From the NCBI GenBank assembly GCA_009823505.1, contig VZQC01000610.1, forward strand, positions 1,353,104-1,417,103: 64,000 bases of DNA. Direction: 5' to 3'. The stretch is from Rhizomys pruinosus (Eukaryota; Chordata; Mammalia; Rodentia; Spalacidae). The notes under the pieces were generated by a model that had not been told where the DNA came from, did not search any database, and was given only the letters and a program-made list of their open reading frames with translations. This document shows positions 33,883 to 44,392 of this stretch, in pieces; position 1 is the first letter of the stretch, and each line of letters begins with the position of its first letter. The position numbers were made by a program, and so were the translations under genes.

Positions 33883-35171
33883 GGTGAGAAGTAGGGGTTT
33901 AATTTCATTCTTCTACAAGTGGTGATCCAGTTTTGCCAAGACCACTTGCTGAAGATGCTGTTTTTCCTCCATTGTGTCTTCTTGGCCCCCTTGTCAAATA
34001 TGAGGTTGATAAAATTGTATGTGCTAAGGTTTTTAGCATCCCTTAGGTAAACAATCATATCATCAGCAAAAAGGGAAAGTTTGACTTCTTTTCCAATTAC
34101 AACTCCATTAATTTCCTTTTCTTGCCTTATTGCCCTAGCAAGTGTTTCAAGCACCATATTGAAAAGGAGTGGTGATAGGGGGCAGCCTTGCCGAGTTCCT
34201 ACCTTTAAGGGGAATGCTTCTCTTGTTTCCCCATTTAGGATGATATTGGCTGTGGATTTCCTGTATATGGCTTTGATTACCTTGAGGAATGATCCCTCCA
34301 ATCCAATTCCCTCTAGGACTTTAAGCATGAAAGGATGCTGGATTTTGTCAAAGGCTTTTTCTGCACTAATTGAGATGATCATGTGGTTTTTGTCTTTCAG
34401 TCCATTTATATGTTTGATGATATTTATTGATTTTTGTATATTGAACCATCCCTGCATTTCTGGTATGAATCCAACTTGGTCATGATGGATGATCGTCTTG
34501 ATGTGGGTCTGTATGAAATTTGCAAGTATTTTATTTAGAATTTTTGCATCTGTGTTCATTAATGAAATGGGTCTATAGTTCTCCTTTTTAGTTTTATCTT
34601 TGCCTGGTTTTGGTAATAGAGTGATGCTGGCTTCACAGAAGGAATTTGGGAGAATTCCCTCTGTTTGTATTCTTCTAAACAACTTGAGTAATAATAGTTG
34701 TAAGTCTTTTTTAAATGTTTTATAGAATTCTGCCGTGAAACCATCTGGGCCTGGGCTTTTTTTCATTGGGAGGTTTCTTATTACATCGTCAATTTCTTCA
34801 TATATTATGGGTCTGTTTAAGCTGTCGATCTCTTCTTGGTTGAGCTTTGGTGATTCCCAGGATTTCAGATATTCATCCATTTCTTCTAGGTTTTCAAACT
34901 TAGTATAAGTTTTTGAAGTATTCCCGTATGATTGTCTGGAACTTTTCATGGTCTGTTGTGATTTTACCCTTTCATCATGGATTCTATTGATTTGGAGTTG
35001 TTCCTTCTTTCTTTTGGTTAACTGGGCTAGAGGTCTGTCTATCTTGTTTATTCTCTCAAAGAACCAACTTTTGGATTCATTGATTTTTTGTATGGTTTTC
35101 TTTGTTTCTATTTCATTGATTTCTACTCTGATTTGTTCATTTCTTCTTGTCTGCCTGCGTTTAGGGTTCAT
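33879..35171 (-). pseudogene. L1 ORF2 fragment, reverse transcriptase, internally deleted
   Basis: A 430-codon open frame. Reverse-transcriptase blocks are in order: KSPGPDGF (138-145), NYRPISLMN (198-206), motif A region (266-277), [13 protein letters not shown] (326-338) and FADD (368-371). The motif-A position that is normally Asp in [16 protein letters not shown] sequence is Ser269, so the enzyme would be inactive. After residue ~385 the frame jumps to the ORF2 C-terminal cysteine-region neighbourhood (LIFDKGAKK). A large central part is deleted yet the frame remains open. The endonuclease lies upstream (35200-36300) in broken frames. Normal ORF2 is about 1,280 residues. Confidence 0.92.
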
Positions 35172-36300
35172 TTGTTGTTGTCTCTCATTATGTTTGTTAG
35201 CTGCCAGTTTGTAGATCGATTCACTGTGCTCTGTTTTTTTTTTTTTTTTTTTTTTATCTTTTTTTTTATTCTAGGTCACTAAGGCTATAAATTTCCTCTT
35301 CATACTGCTTTAAAGTGTCCCATTGGTTTTTTGTGGTTGTGTGTGTTGGTATTTACATTTTTTTGTTTCTTTCCTAAATGTTTTATTTTCTTTCTTTATT
35401 CTCTTCCTTGAACCCAGTGCATTATTCAGTAGTATGTTGGTTTGTCTCCCATGTGTTCTTAGTTAGGTTGTGGGGCTTATCCTGGTCTGCTGATATTGAA
35501 GCTTTACTGCACTGTGGTCTGATCTAGAATGCATGATATTTATTTCAATCTTTTATGTATTTGTTGAGGATATTCCTGTGTCCAGTATATGGTTCCTATT
35601 TTGATCATATATTCCATGTGGATCCTTGAGTAGAAGTGTATTCTCTAGTGTTTGGGATTGCGAATATTGATAGCTGTCTGTAGGTCCATTTGCTGTATTT
35701 ATCCTTCAGTTCGGATGTTCTCTGTGTTTATTCTGGTTGTTGTACTAAATTGAGGCTTTTCTATGGGATTTGAAGTCCCCTACATTAGTTGTGCGGGTTA
35801 ATTTGTGCCTGTAGGTCCTAGAGAATTGTCCTTTATATAAGTTTGCTTGCACGAGAGTTTGGTGCATATATATTCGATGATTATGAATTTATATAATCTT
35901 GATAAAATAAAAAAAATATAATGGCCTCTTTGTTCTTTTGATTTCTTTTACTTGAAGTTCTTATTTTGTCTAAATTTAAAATGCAACACCCTCTTTCTTT
36001 GTTTTACCATTTGCTTGGAATATTTTTTTCATCCCTTCACCTTTAAGATGGTCTGATCCTTGAAGATTGAGATGGGACAGCAAATATATGGGTTTTGGTT
36101 TCTAATCCAATCTCCAGCTATGTCTTTTGATTGGTTAGTTTAGCCATTAATTTTTAAGGCTATAATTGAAAGATGCATGTTGCTCCTTTCACCTTATTAT
36201 TGCCATTTGCATTTTTTAGTCTCGGTTCTCTACTTCTTGCAGTTATGTTTTTTATTTGTTTTCTTTCTAGGATGCTTGGGATAGTTGCTCCTCTCTTTTT
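35172..36300 (-). pseudogene. L1 ORF2 N-terminal (endonuclease) region, broken
   Basis: Position and antisense A-rich composition fit the ORF2 endonuclease. No frame over 90 codons survives. A T run with few interruptions at about 35237-35274 adds to the disruption. Some of the breaks may be sequencing indels. Confidence 0.6.
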
Positions 36301-36304
36301 CCCT

Positions 36305-36577
36305 TGGGACTGGGAGATGGCCTATGCAGATTAAGGAGTGCTGACGCTCTTCAGAGGACCTGGGTCGATCCCCGCACCCACATGGCAGCTAAGAAACCAA
36401 CTAACTCCAATTCCAGGAAACTCAGTTTCCAGAGGGAACCGAGACCCTCATTCTCGACCTCTGCGGCATTGCCACGCAAGCGGGTTGCACCGACCTGCAT
36501 GCGACAGTACATTCATTACACTACAAAGATAAATAATAATAATATAATAATAATAATAAATAAAATTAAAAAAAAAA
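36305..36577 (+). mobile_element. B2 SINE (long form), indel-rich
   Basis: A recognisable B2 with the extra internal block and an aataat-rich tail. It carries many single-base losses compared with other copies in this window (for example gggtcgatccccgcacc where others have gggttcgatccccagcacc). It lies between ORF2 and ORF1 remnants. I could not see a target duplication. Confidence 0.85.
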
Positions 36578-36589
36578 GAATTGCTTTCA

Positions 36590-37310
36590 CAGTATTTTCT
36601 GAAAAGAGTTGGTTTTCTGGACATGTATTCTACATCTTGTTATTGTCATGGAATTTCTCTCTTTCTCCTTCAACTATAATCGACATTTTTTCTGGTTATA
36701 GTAATTTGAGTTGGCATCCATAGGTCCTTTAACATGGGAATGCTTTGCTCCCACATTCTTGCTTTCGTGGATTTGTGCCTATGAAGTGTCCAGTGTAATT
36801 CTGATTGGGTTTCCCCTTGTATATGTGACTGTTGTTTTTCTTTTGGTGCGTTTCAAAATTTGTTGTCCTTTGTTTGGGAGTCTAGCTTTAGACTATGATA
36901 TGATGGGTTAGTTTCTTTTCTGATCTTGTCTGTTTGGATTCTATGTTGCTTCCTGTATTTGTATGGGTTTGTCTTATTTTTAGTTGTGGAAATTTTCATC
37001 TATTATTTCGTTGAAGATACTGAATCAATATATTTCTCTTTGAGATTTCTTCTCCTCCTCTTTCCTATGATGCATAGGTTTGATCTTTCATGGTCTCAAA
37101 TCCTGATTTATAGTCTTTCTTTGTTCCCTTTAGTTTATATTTAAATTTTTTCATAATCTTTATTTGAGCTTTTTAGTTGCTCTGTGTATCTTCCAGGTCT
37201 GATATCTTTGTTCTGCCTTCTTCCATTCATATTTCTGAGGCTTTTTCCATTCCTTTTTCTTGATTGGATGAGTGTTCTTATTCCTTTTTCATTTTCATCC
37301 TGTGATGTCT
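36590..37310 (-). pseudogene. L1 ORF1 C-terminal region, broken
   Basis: The expected place for the RNA-binding and C-terminal domains of ORF1p. Frames are short and shifted, and I did not recognise a continuous domain. Confidence 0.5.
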
Positions 37311-37691
37311 TTAGTATTTTCCACTTCCCTTTTGGAGCTTCTCAATCTCTTCTTGGTGCTCCTTTCTTCTCTGGTTGGCTTCCTTTTTCAGTGTTTCCAC
37401 TTCCTTCTGGAGTTTGTCATTTTCTCCCTCTAGTTCTTTCTGGAGTTTGTCATTCTCTCCCTTTAGTTCTTTCCAAAGTTTGTCATTGTCTCCCTCTAGG
37501 TCCTTTTTGAGTTTTTCATTGTCTCTCCTTAGTTCTCTGACTTGTTCTTTATATTCTTTAATTTCTCTGAATAGGTCTTCAATTGTTCCTCTAAGATCTG
37601 TTTCTTGGGTCACCTCCAGGGGCATCCCAGTGTAGCAATCTCCTACAGGGCTGGTAGAGCTTGATGTGGAATTATCCTGCACCTTTCCCAT
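37311..37691 (-). pseudogene. L1 ORF1 N-terminal fragment with coiled-coil repeats
   Basis: 126 codons from a start in L1-like context. The N-terminal 33 residues align without gaps to the ORF1 start at 63801 (shared D6, T13, P15, Y20, T21, V27, D32, L33). Residues ~55-98 are four 11-residue units of the ENDKLQKELEG type, encoded by 33-bp direct repeats, within a longer charged coiled coil. The frame ends shortly after, at GKY. ORF1p is the RNA chaperone of the L1 particle and trimerises through this coil. This copy is truncated and not functional. Confidence 0.85.
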
Positions 37692-38282
37692 GTTGTCCCT
37701 TCATCATGTCCCTGGCATGTGGGTTTCCCTTTATTTGCCTGTATTCTGATGTGAATCACAAATGTCTTTTCACTGTGTTGAAGGCTTGCTTTGCTTGCCT
37801 CCTTCAGATTCCTTTCTTTTTCCTCCTTGTTTATGGAGTGTTGACTTGTCTAGGTTTCAGGCGTTCAATTTTGTTTATATATTGGATGTCTAATTCACTC
37901 TTCCCTTTCTGTTCTGAAGGTTCCCCAAAAAAATCCACTTGGACACTCTCTCAGCAATTCCAGTGGGGGGGGGGTGTGCTTCAGGTGGTCCTGGCACCCA
38001 AATCTCACAATGGGACAGCCCCAGTTTTACTACAGACTACAAGGGTGAAGGGTGACCCCGCCCAGACAGCCATACCCAACAAGGGTTTAACAGGCCTGAA
38101 TTTGATCCCAGCAAGCAGGGCCACTGCACCCCACCACAAACCAACAAATCAATTATCCAGCAACCCAAGAGTAGATATATCCTAAAATCTGCCTGGCTGA
38201 AGCGCCCGGCTCCTACCTGTGCTTCAGGTGGTCCTGGCAAGGGCCTGACCTGACCACTGCACACTCAAGTCTCACAATGGCC
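37692..38282 (-). promoter_or_regulatory. L1 5' UTR with partial monomer repeat
   Basis: Non-coding sequence upstream of ORF1. The segment gtgcttcaggtggtcctggc occurs at 37976 and 38219 (243 bp apart), each followed by a variant of tctcacaatgg. This gives about 1.2 tandem monomers, as in rodent L1 promoters. A GC-box-like ccgccc lies near 38060. It ends exactly at the right target duplication, so the 5' end appears intact. Confidence 0.7.
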
Positions 38283-38478
38283 TAGATAGTTTTATTATAT
38301 AGCCCAGGACCACCTGCTTACTAATGCTACAGCCTAGACTGAGCTGGGCCCTCCCACATCAACTAATAATCAAGACAATGCCCTATGGACGTGCCCAAAG
38401 GCCAATCTGATCTAGGAAATTCCTCAATGTATACTTCTATTCAGAATACTAGATGTGTTAAGATGGAAGTTAAAGCTG
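38283..38478 (-). mobile_element. MaLR LTR, right half
   Basis: It begins with the duplicated tagatagttttatt and continues the LTR interrupted at 31618 (atatagcccaggaccacctg, then gggccctcccacatcaac). Confidence 0.82.
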
Positions 38479-38758
38479 ACAAGGACACTCGGCAAATAAC
38501 CTGAGACAATTCTCCAGAGTTTAGCAGGACACAAGAAGAGTGACCCAGGCACCATAAAGGGTACAGAGGTACATGGTTCTGGAATAGTCTTGTGAATGAC
38601 ACCGATTACCAAGCACAGAAAACAAAGCCAAAATTTACCATAGAATTGCAGAACCGGAATGAACATGACCTCACCACATTTAGGAGTACCAGAGACCAAG
38701 GAGGTGGAGGGACAGTGGTCCTCAGAAAATACTTCTAAGGATAGACCGTGCTGGCAGG

Positions 38759-38761
<3 letters not shown>

Positions 38762-38804
<43 letters not shown>
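38762..38804 (+). repeat. (CA)n microsatellite
   Basis: A 43-bp run of pure ca. Confidence 0.97.
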
Positions 38805-38806
<2 letters not shown>

Positions 38807-38887
38807 CTTCTATGCACATAGCCTAGAACTAAGATACAATCACATATGAAAGAAAATGTGGGAAAACATTGTGCTTTTGAAAGAATG

Positions 38888-39066
38888 GTTTCATTTGCTT
38901 GTGTCTGTGTGTCTGTGTGGTGAGTGTTGCACACAGCCAAGGTCAGAGGAGGCTTTTCTGGAGCTGTTTCAAGCTACAGTGAGCTTCCCAATGCGTGGAG
39001 TTCACACTGGGGTCTTCTGCAAGAGCAGTATGTTCTCTTAACCACTGAGCCATCTCTCCAGCCCCC
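38888..39066 (-). mobile_element. B3/B2-related SINE
   Basis: Reverse SINE with a tg-rich tail side, ggggtcttctgcaagagca, and the head complement gagccatctctccagcccc. Confidence 0.78.
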
Positions 39067-39117
39067 ATGCATTTCTTTCTGGGTTGAGCAGTGTCTTGAA
39101 GAACACAATAGCAAACT

Positions 39118-39190
39118 GAAAAGAACCGGGGAAACAGCTCAGCTGGTGCTCTGAGAAGGTATAAGGCCCTGGGTTCGGTCCTTCCATTTC
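39118..39190 (+). mobile_element. ID-like tRNA-derived SINE
   Basis: ggggaaacagctcagctggt and ccctgggttcggtcctt resemble the ID head with its B box. The A-rich tail is absent. Confidence 0.6.
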
Positions 39191-39741
39191 CCATCTCATT
39201 ATTCACATTCAGACTAACACTAATGCAAGGCTCTCAGTACAGCAAGTGAAGACTCACCTTTACCATCAGAACCAAGGGACTTTCCACTCTTTCCTGGTAA
39301 TGGAAAAAGATGGGTTAAATTGTATGCTTGCTACAGCATCAGGTTACCCAGGCATCAATCACTGCTTAATAATATTTGCTAATTTTTTAACTCTATTGCT
39401 TAGGCACAAAAAGTATGCTAGAAGAATCTGTGCTCAGCACGATAGCTAAAACCTCACCAAATCTCCAAAACTTGGAAACAGATTCCTCATTCTACTCACG
39501 GAAACACTATTGAATACTTCTCTCTTCTGAGATTTAGCCCACAGACAAAGCACCAAAGATGTGGTTATATTTATAGAAGGGAAGATAAATATTAATAACT
39601 TGGTAAAGTAAATGTGGCTGGTGGGAGGGGAAGGCAGTTAAAGTGTATAAGGAAAAATGACTAAACAGATGCTCTGACATCATAAACATGTACTACAGCC
39701 ACAAGTTGGGGGACAAAAGTTGGTGGAGCAAATGTGACCTG
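39191..39741. other. Unassigned sequence
   Basis: No gene or repeat recognised. Confidence 0.4.
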
Positions 39742-39835
39742 GGGCTGTGGGCTGGATCAGTTGGTAAGGTGCTTGCCTTGGGGACACAAGAATCTGTTTG
39801 ATCCCCAGAATCCATGTAAAGAAGGTAGATGGGGT

Positions 39836-39878
<43 letters not shown>

Positions 39879-40090
39879 TCCCAGCACTGAGAAGACATAG
39901 AGTTGGTCCCCTGGGGGCTCAGTGGCCAGCCAGCCTAGCCGAATTGCTGACTTCCATGTAAAATGAGAAGCTCTGTACATAAGATAGGTGGATGGCACCC
40001 AAGGATCAACAGATGAAGTTGTTTGCTGGCCTCCATGTGCACCTCACACACGTGCCTCCACACACATGCAAACAATGCACCCACACATGC

Positions 40091-40091
<1 letters not shown>
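39742..40091 (+). mobile_element. B4 SINE with internal GT array
   Basis: ID-like head (ggctggatcagttggtaagg, tttgatccccagaatcc). A pure gt run at 39838-39877 replaces the A-rich linker, then come the B1-like segment and the B4 tail region. Confidence 0.7.

Positions 40092-40132
<41 letters not shown>
40092..40132 (+). repeat. (CA)n microsatellite
   Basis: A 41-bp ca run forming the tail of the preceding B4. Confidence 0.97.
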
Positions 40133-40134
<2 letters not shown>

Positions 40135-41335
40135 TGAAGCTTTGGAGTCTGCTGAAGAGTTTCTCCTGGATGTATAGTAACAATGCTTTCTGTATTTACC
40201 ACTCCAGAAAAGAGTTATTTGCTTTTCAGTAACACTGAGAATTTTCCTCCATGCAAATGCCTCTTTTGTGCTTGTTCTAGCTGTAGGGAATTGCTGGGTG
40301 CCTCATCTAGTGAGAGGCGGACACTCCTAGCCTGGGCATCTTGGCAGCACCCCTTACCTCCTCACTTTTGACTCTAAACTCAATACTGACCAGTTGAAGG
40401 GTGAAAAATGAATGCTTCTTCAGAAATTTGGCTGGGTGGCATGACATCTCAGGGGCTAAAAAAAAAGAAGACCCTACTAGTGGGAGCATGCCACAGTCTG
40501 TAGGAGGCAGTCGGACATGGCACAAGCCCAATCTCTGCTCTAACTCTTCATGAAGATGGGGATGTAAGGATCAGAATCAATCGTATTTTTGTCTCCTGGT
40601 GGAAATGGGTTTTAGCCCAGGAAGCAGGAAGATTCTGGAATGGATAGGACTCTCATAATCCTATGCTCATGACCTTTCTGGGCCCCCAGCCCAGGCACCA
40701 GAAGATCTGAGTTCACTCTGAGCACCTTTGAGATTTCACAGACCTTTAGAATCTATCACAGCAACTAAAACATGATATTCATCGACCTCTTACAGTTCGA
40801 GTGTCCTCAAACTATTTCCATGAGCTGCATCTCTCAGAAGGTGGAGCTCCTGTCACAGGCCTGGGATTCCTTCTGGTCCCTTGAGTCTCAGCTGCAATGG
40901 TGATCAGCAGGAAGCAAAGCTGTCTGCCTGTGGTGTGTTTAAATTTTAGTGAGTGACATGAACAGGAAGGAATAAAAGGAAGTCAGGGGAAGAATTTTTT
41001 AATCAGAGGTTTAGCATATACCAAAGCATCAACTGATTCATTTTTACCTGAACAAAGCCTGGGAAATTAATTTGATAAACATCTTGCCTCTGCAGACTTC
41101 GGCATTAAGTGAAAATTCCCCATATTCCTTATCAGAAAGATGTCTGAGGACGTTGTTAAAACTACAACTGCAGGCTGCATCCTGGGAGACTCAAGTCATC
41201 AGACCAGGGTAGAGGCCGGAAGAGGAACGGAATGAAGGCTGAAGGTCAGGCTGGCTTTGAATGCTCTGCAGTGGAAGCTTAAGCCTCTTCCACCTCCAAC
41301 GGCATTGATTTTCTCCCTGCTAAATTGAGAGAATA
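40133..41335. other. Unassigned sequence
   Basis: No gene or repeat recognised across about 1.2 kb. The longest frame is about 74 codons. Confidence 0.4.
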
Positions 41336-41548
41336 GGGCTGGGGCAATGCCCAGTCAGTGAAGTATGTGTTCTGTAGGCATGAGGATCCAATACAAGCCC
41401 AGAACCCAGGGGAAATGCCAGGCATGGTGGCATTTGTTGCTCAGGGGAAGTGAAAACATGTGGTCCCTAGGTCTCAGTGGCCAGGCAGTCTCGCCTAATC
41501 AGTGAGCACCAGGCCAGTAAAACACCTTGTCTCAAAAATGTAAATTAA
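41336..41548 (+). mobile_element. B4 / ID-B1 composite SINE
   Basis: Head ggctggggcaatgcccagtc, an A-poor linker, then a B1-like gccaggcatggtggcatttg and an end at cttgtctcaaaaatg. Confidence 0.65.
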
Positions 41549-41990
41549 TATAAATCAAGCACTCATTAACACCTGTTAAAATCAAATGCTTACAGAACTC
41601 TTCTGACACTCATTCTCCTATGACACTGAGATGAATGAGGGGAACTCAGTTCTTCTGGAGTGCTAAGGTGTTGCTAAAATTTATTAAAAATCATTCTTAT
41701 TGATCATCTTTTAACATTCAATATCCTATAGATGAATAGACATGGGGGTAAAGATGACTCCCTAACTGGCAGCTGCTGGACTCTCCCCAGACTCAGTCAT
41801 CCAGCCAGCCTGACTGCCCTAGGCCAGCACCAGTCATCTTGAGCACTCCATGGTGCTTTGAGGAAACCACAGTGATCACTGCTCTGGCTCCTGCAGGGCA
41901 GCCCCAGCCAGGACTGTTTCCAATAGTCTGCACTGGGCTCTTCACTATCACAAGCCTCGGGGAAATCTACATGACCCTGCAACCATTTCT

Positions 41991-42163
41991 TTTTTTTTTT
42001 TAATTTATTTATTATTTTTGGTCTTTTCGAGACAGGGTCTCCCTGTAGCCCCAGCTGTCCTGGAACTCACCTTGTAGACCAGGCTGGCCTTGATCTCACA
42101 AAGATCCACCTGTCTCTGCCTCCCAAGTGCTAGGATTAAAGGCATGCGCCACCACGCCCAGCT
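41991..42163 (-). mobile_element. B1 SINE, young
   Basis: Reverse B1 flanked by a perfect 16-bp duplication ccctgcaaccatttct at 41975-41990 and 42164-42179. It keeps CpGs (catgcgccaccacgcccag). Confidence 0.95.
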
Positions 42164-42272
42164 CCCTGCAACCATTTCTACCCAGGCCAGGGGATGTTCC
42201 ACTCTGGTGACCTAGTGGAGGTTCTGAGGTGCAGGGTCAAACAGACAAGCTGTGATAGGTGAAAACACAAAT

Positions 42273-42404
42273 CTTCATTTGCATGTGAGTTCTGCTGTGA
42301 TTGGTTCAAATGTAGTCTTCATTTGCATGAGAAGCTTACTGTGATTGGTGTAAATGCAGCTTTTCTTTGTAAGAGAGGTTCACTGTGATTGGTGCCGATG
42401 TGCC
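42273..42404 (+). promoter_or_regulatory. Three 44-bp enhancer-like repeats
   Basis: Units start at 42273, 42317 and 42361. Each has an inverted CCAAT box (gattggt at 42299, 42343, 42387). The first two have an exact octamer, atttgcat, at 42277 and 42321, which is degenerate in the third. Known binders of these motifs are NF-Y and POU factors; binding here is inference. Confidence 0.8.
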
Positions 42405-42417
42405 TTCCCTCTCTGTC

Positions 42418-42425
42418 TATATAAG
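42418..42425 (+). promoter_or_regulatory. TATA box
   Basis: tatataag lies 14 bp after the third repeat unit, a normal spacing for an LTR promoter. Confidence 0.65.
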
Positions 42426-42505
42426 CAGGTTGTGAGGCTTACTTGATGAGTTACTGAGAGACATCTCATTTGCTTCCTTCCCCACTTGGCATTGCAATAT
42501 TGGGC

Positions 42506-42511
42506 AATAAA
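42506..42511 (+). terminator. Poly(A) signal
   Basis: aataaa about 85 bp after the TATA box, followed by a T run. This is consistent with a short R region. Confidence 0.6.
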
Positions 42512-42530
42512 AGTTTTTTTAGGAGTGAGC

Positions 42531-43250
42531 TGAGCTCATGACATCAAGAAAGAAATAGCATATCACCAGTGACGGGAGACATCCAGCATGCCAGGCTTCA
42601 CAAGCATGGTGCAGCTGCTGCGACAGTTAAATGAGGGGTGGAGCTCAGTGATGGACAGGCCAAGTGGCCAATACAGCAGTGAGGTCTGCAGCTTCACAGT
42701 TGAAGAGGCAGAGTTGCAAAGTCAGTATCTCACAGCAGCAGCCACTCCCTGCTGTCAGAAGCTGTGAATGGCAGACAGCAACAAGAAGCCAAAGGGCTCA
42801 AGTTCGTGGCCAGGGCAGGAACAAGAGAGATGGCAGAAGTGGAGAGGAGATGAGACAGGGTGGAGAGCTGATGCTGATGAACAGAAATCTGTAAAGAGCC
42901 ACAGCTGAGAAACCACAGGCCTTGTGGGCTGGAATTGCTCCAGAGAGCCTCCAGAGCCAAGTGTCTCAGACCCCAGAGGCCTGTGAGCTACAACACCAGA
43001 TGTTGTCAAGGACTGAAGACTCTAGGTCCCTACAGCCTGCCCAGAAGCTGTAATGCCAGCTGCTGCCAGGGGCTAGGGAACCCCAATCTCCTGTGGCCTC
43101 ATGGGAGCTGTAATGTGTAGAACCAATACCTGAGGCCCATGAGAGCAATGACACCAGATGGCCCCACCTGCCCCCCCGCCCCCCCATCATTGCAATCTAT
43201 AGCTGTCAAGTACCAAAGGACACAAAAGCTGCAGAAGACCTGGGCTTTCT
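42531..43250 (+). other. Non-coding sequence with weak ~60-bp periodicity
   Basis: From about 42900 to 43160 loosely similar blocks repeat (gcctgtgagctacaacacca, agaagctgtaatgccagctg, tgggagctgtaatgtgtag). It may be the leader or internal region of the LTR element upstream. A C-rich run lies at 43171-43187. Confidence 0.4.
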
Positions 43251-43569
43251 GGGCAGAATAAAAGGACTCCAGTCAGCTGATTGGCAACAGAGAATTCAAG
43301 TAAATTTTCCAAAGTCAGCTAGAATGCGCCTAATGAATTCTTGAACTCAGGTCCACCTGACTTCAAAGGCTTCCACTAACATGATTCAGGGCCCCCTTTC
43401 TCTGTTCTTGGATCAGGAATGGCGTCTCCCCCAGGCGATAATCTCTCAGAACACTGGGTTGAGCTAAGCTCTGTGGCCATAGCCTTTCCCCATCACATGC
43501 TTACGGAAGAATGATGATAACAGAAAAGGAAATACTGTTCACCGTGTACACCTCACTCAACCCTTGTCC

Positions 43570-43725
43570 TCTGGGCACTAACTTTGTGTCAGGCTCTGTC
43601 CAATTCATGCTTCCTGGCGACCTACAGAGAGGTCCTACTGTCAAGTTCTCTGCTTATTCATGTTGAGAAACAGGGGCAAAGTCAGAAGATCAAGTGACTT
43701 GCCTCTAATCACACCATTGCCAATG
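43570..43725 (-). mobile_element. MIR SINE (ancient)
   Basis: Reverse MIR order: gtgtcaggctctgtcc, then gagaaacaggggcaaagtc and caagtgacttgcctctaatc. This matches the conserved core and tail-side of MIR. Confidence 0.55.
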
Positions 43726-44164
43726 TGGCTCATTAGTTTCTTCCCAAGGAGTCAACTGTGGGTCCCACACTCAGCACCAAGCATCTGACACATAAGCCTG
43801 TTCTGCAAGAACCTGACCACTAATGAAGATCAAATCTTCATAGAGGTCACATGTCATTCCCCAAAACCTAAATGCACTGCCTCGGAAACTCCAGTATACA
43901 CGACGGAAGGCTGGGATGCAAAACCCCCTCCATGCCTCTCCTTCACTGGCCTTTCTTTTCTGCTGTAGATATCTACCTGCTCTGCCTTTGTCTTCCTTTG
44001 CTGTTCTCTGCTGGAAAGAGCTGAGGAGGTGCTCATGCACAGCCCATCAAGCAAACCTGAACCTGCCTTGTACTGGCCCTCAACACCCCATTTACTTCCT
44101 TCTCTCCTGGGTCAGGACAGCTGAACAATCTGTGTTATTTTTAGGCTCCTCTTTACAAAGTCAC
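43726..44164. other. Unassigned sequence
   Basis: No gene or repeat recognised. Opposed open frames of 89 and 103 codons overlap here. Confidence 0.4.
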
Positions 44165-44392
44165 ATTAAGGGACAGGAGAGAGGGTTCAGTGGTCAAAAG
44201 TGCTTGCTGTTCTTCCAGAGGACCTGAGTTCAGATCTGAGCACTAATGGGGGGGGGGGGGACACAGCTCCAAACCACCAATGACACCAGCTCCAGAGAAC
44301 CTGACACCCTCTTCTGGCCTCTACAGACACCTGCGTGCACATGAAGACACTCAAATACACAAACATAAGAATAAAAAAATTAATGAATCTTT
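44165..44392 (+). mobile_element. B3/B2-related SINE
   Basis: Forward SINE (gacaggagagagggttcagt, tctggcctctacagacacc) with a 14-base G run at about 44249-44262. Its tail is interrupted by the B1 that follows. Confidence 0.78.

Larger units (their letters stand above)
31619..38282 (-). mobile_element. 6.66-kb L1-containing insertion
   Basis: A minus-strand block bounded by a perfect 14-bp target duplication inside a MaLR LTR. In the 5' to 3' direction (right to left) it holds an L1 5' UTR with a partial monomer repeat, an ORF1 start with coiled coil, ORF2 with an internal deletion, an A-tailed terminus at 33775-33882, a 2-kb unassigned body, and a second copy of that terminus ending at 31619. 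The outline is that of a full-length L1 insertion that was later rearranged, or that carried extra sequence. Confidence 0.75.
41780..42530 (+). mobile_element. LTR-like element with promoter architecture
   Basis: It has three enhancer-like repeats, a TATA box and a poly(A) signal in the order expected of U3-R. The left boundary is uncertain, and a B1 (41991-42163) is inserted in its upstream part. The family is not recognised. It may be a rodent ERV LTR, which would fit the non-coding sequence downstream. Confidence 0.55.

Noticed and set aside
34081..34485. A 134-codon plus-strand frame
   Set aside because: It is antisense to the reverse-transcriptase region of L1 ORF2.
37661..38185. A 174-codon plus-strand frame
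   Set aside because: It is antisense to the L1 5' UTR and ORF1 start; there is no independent support.
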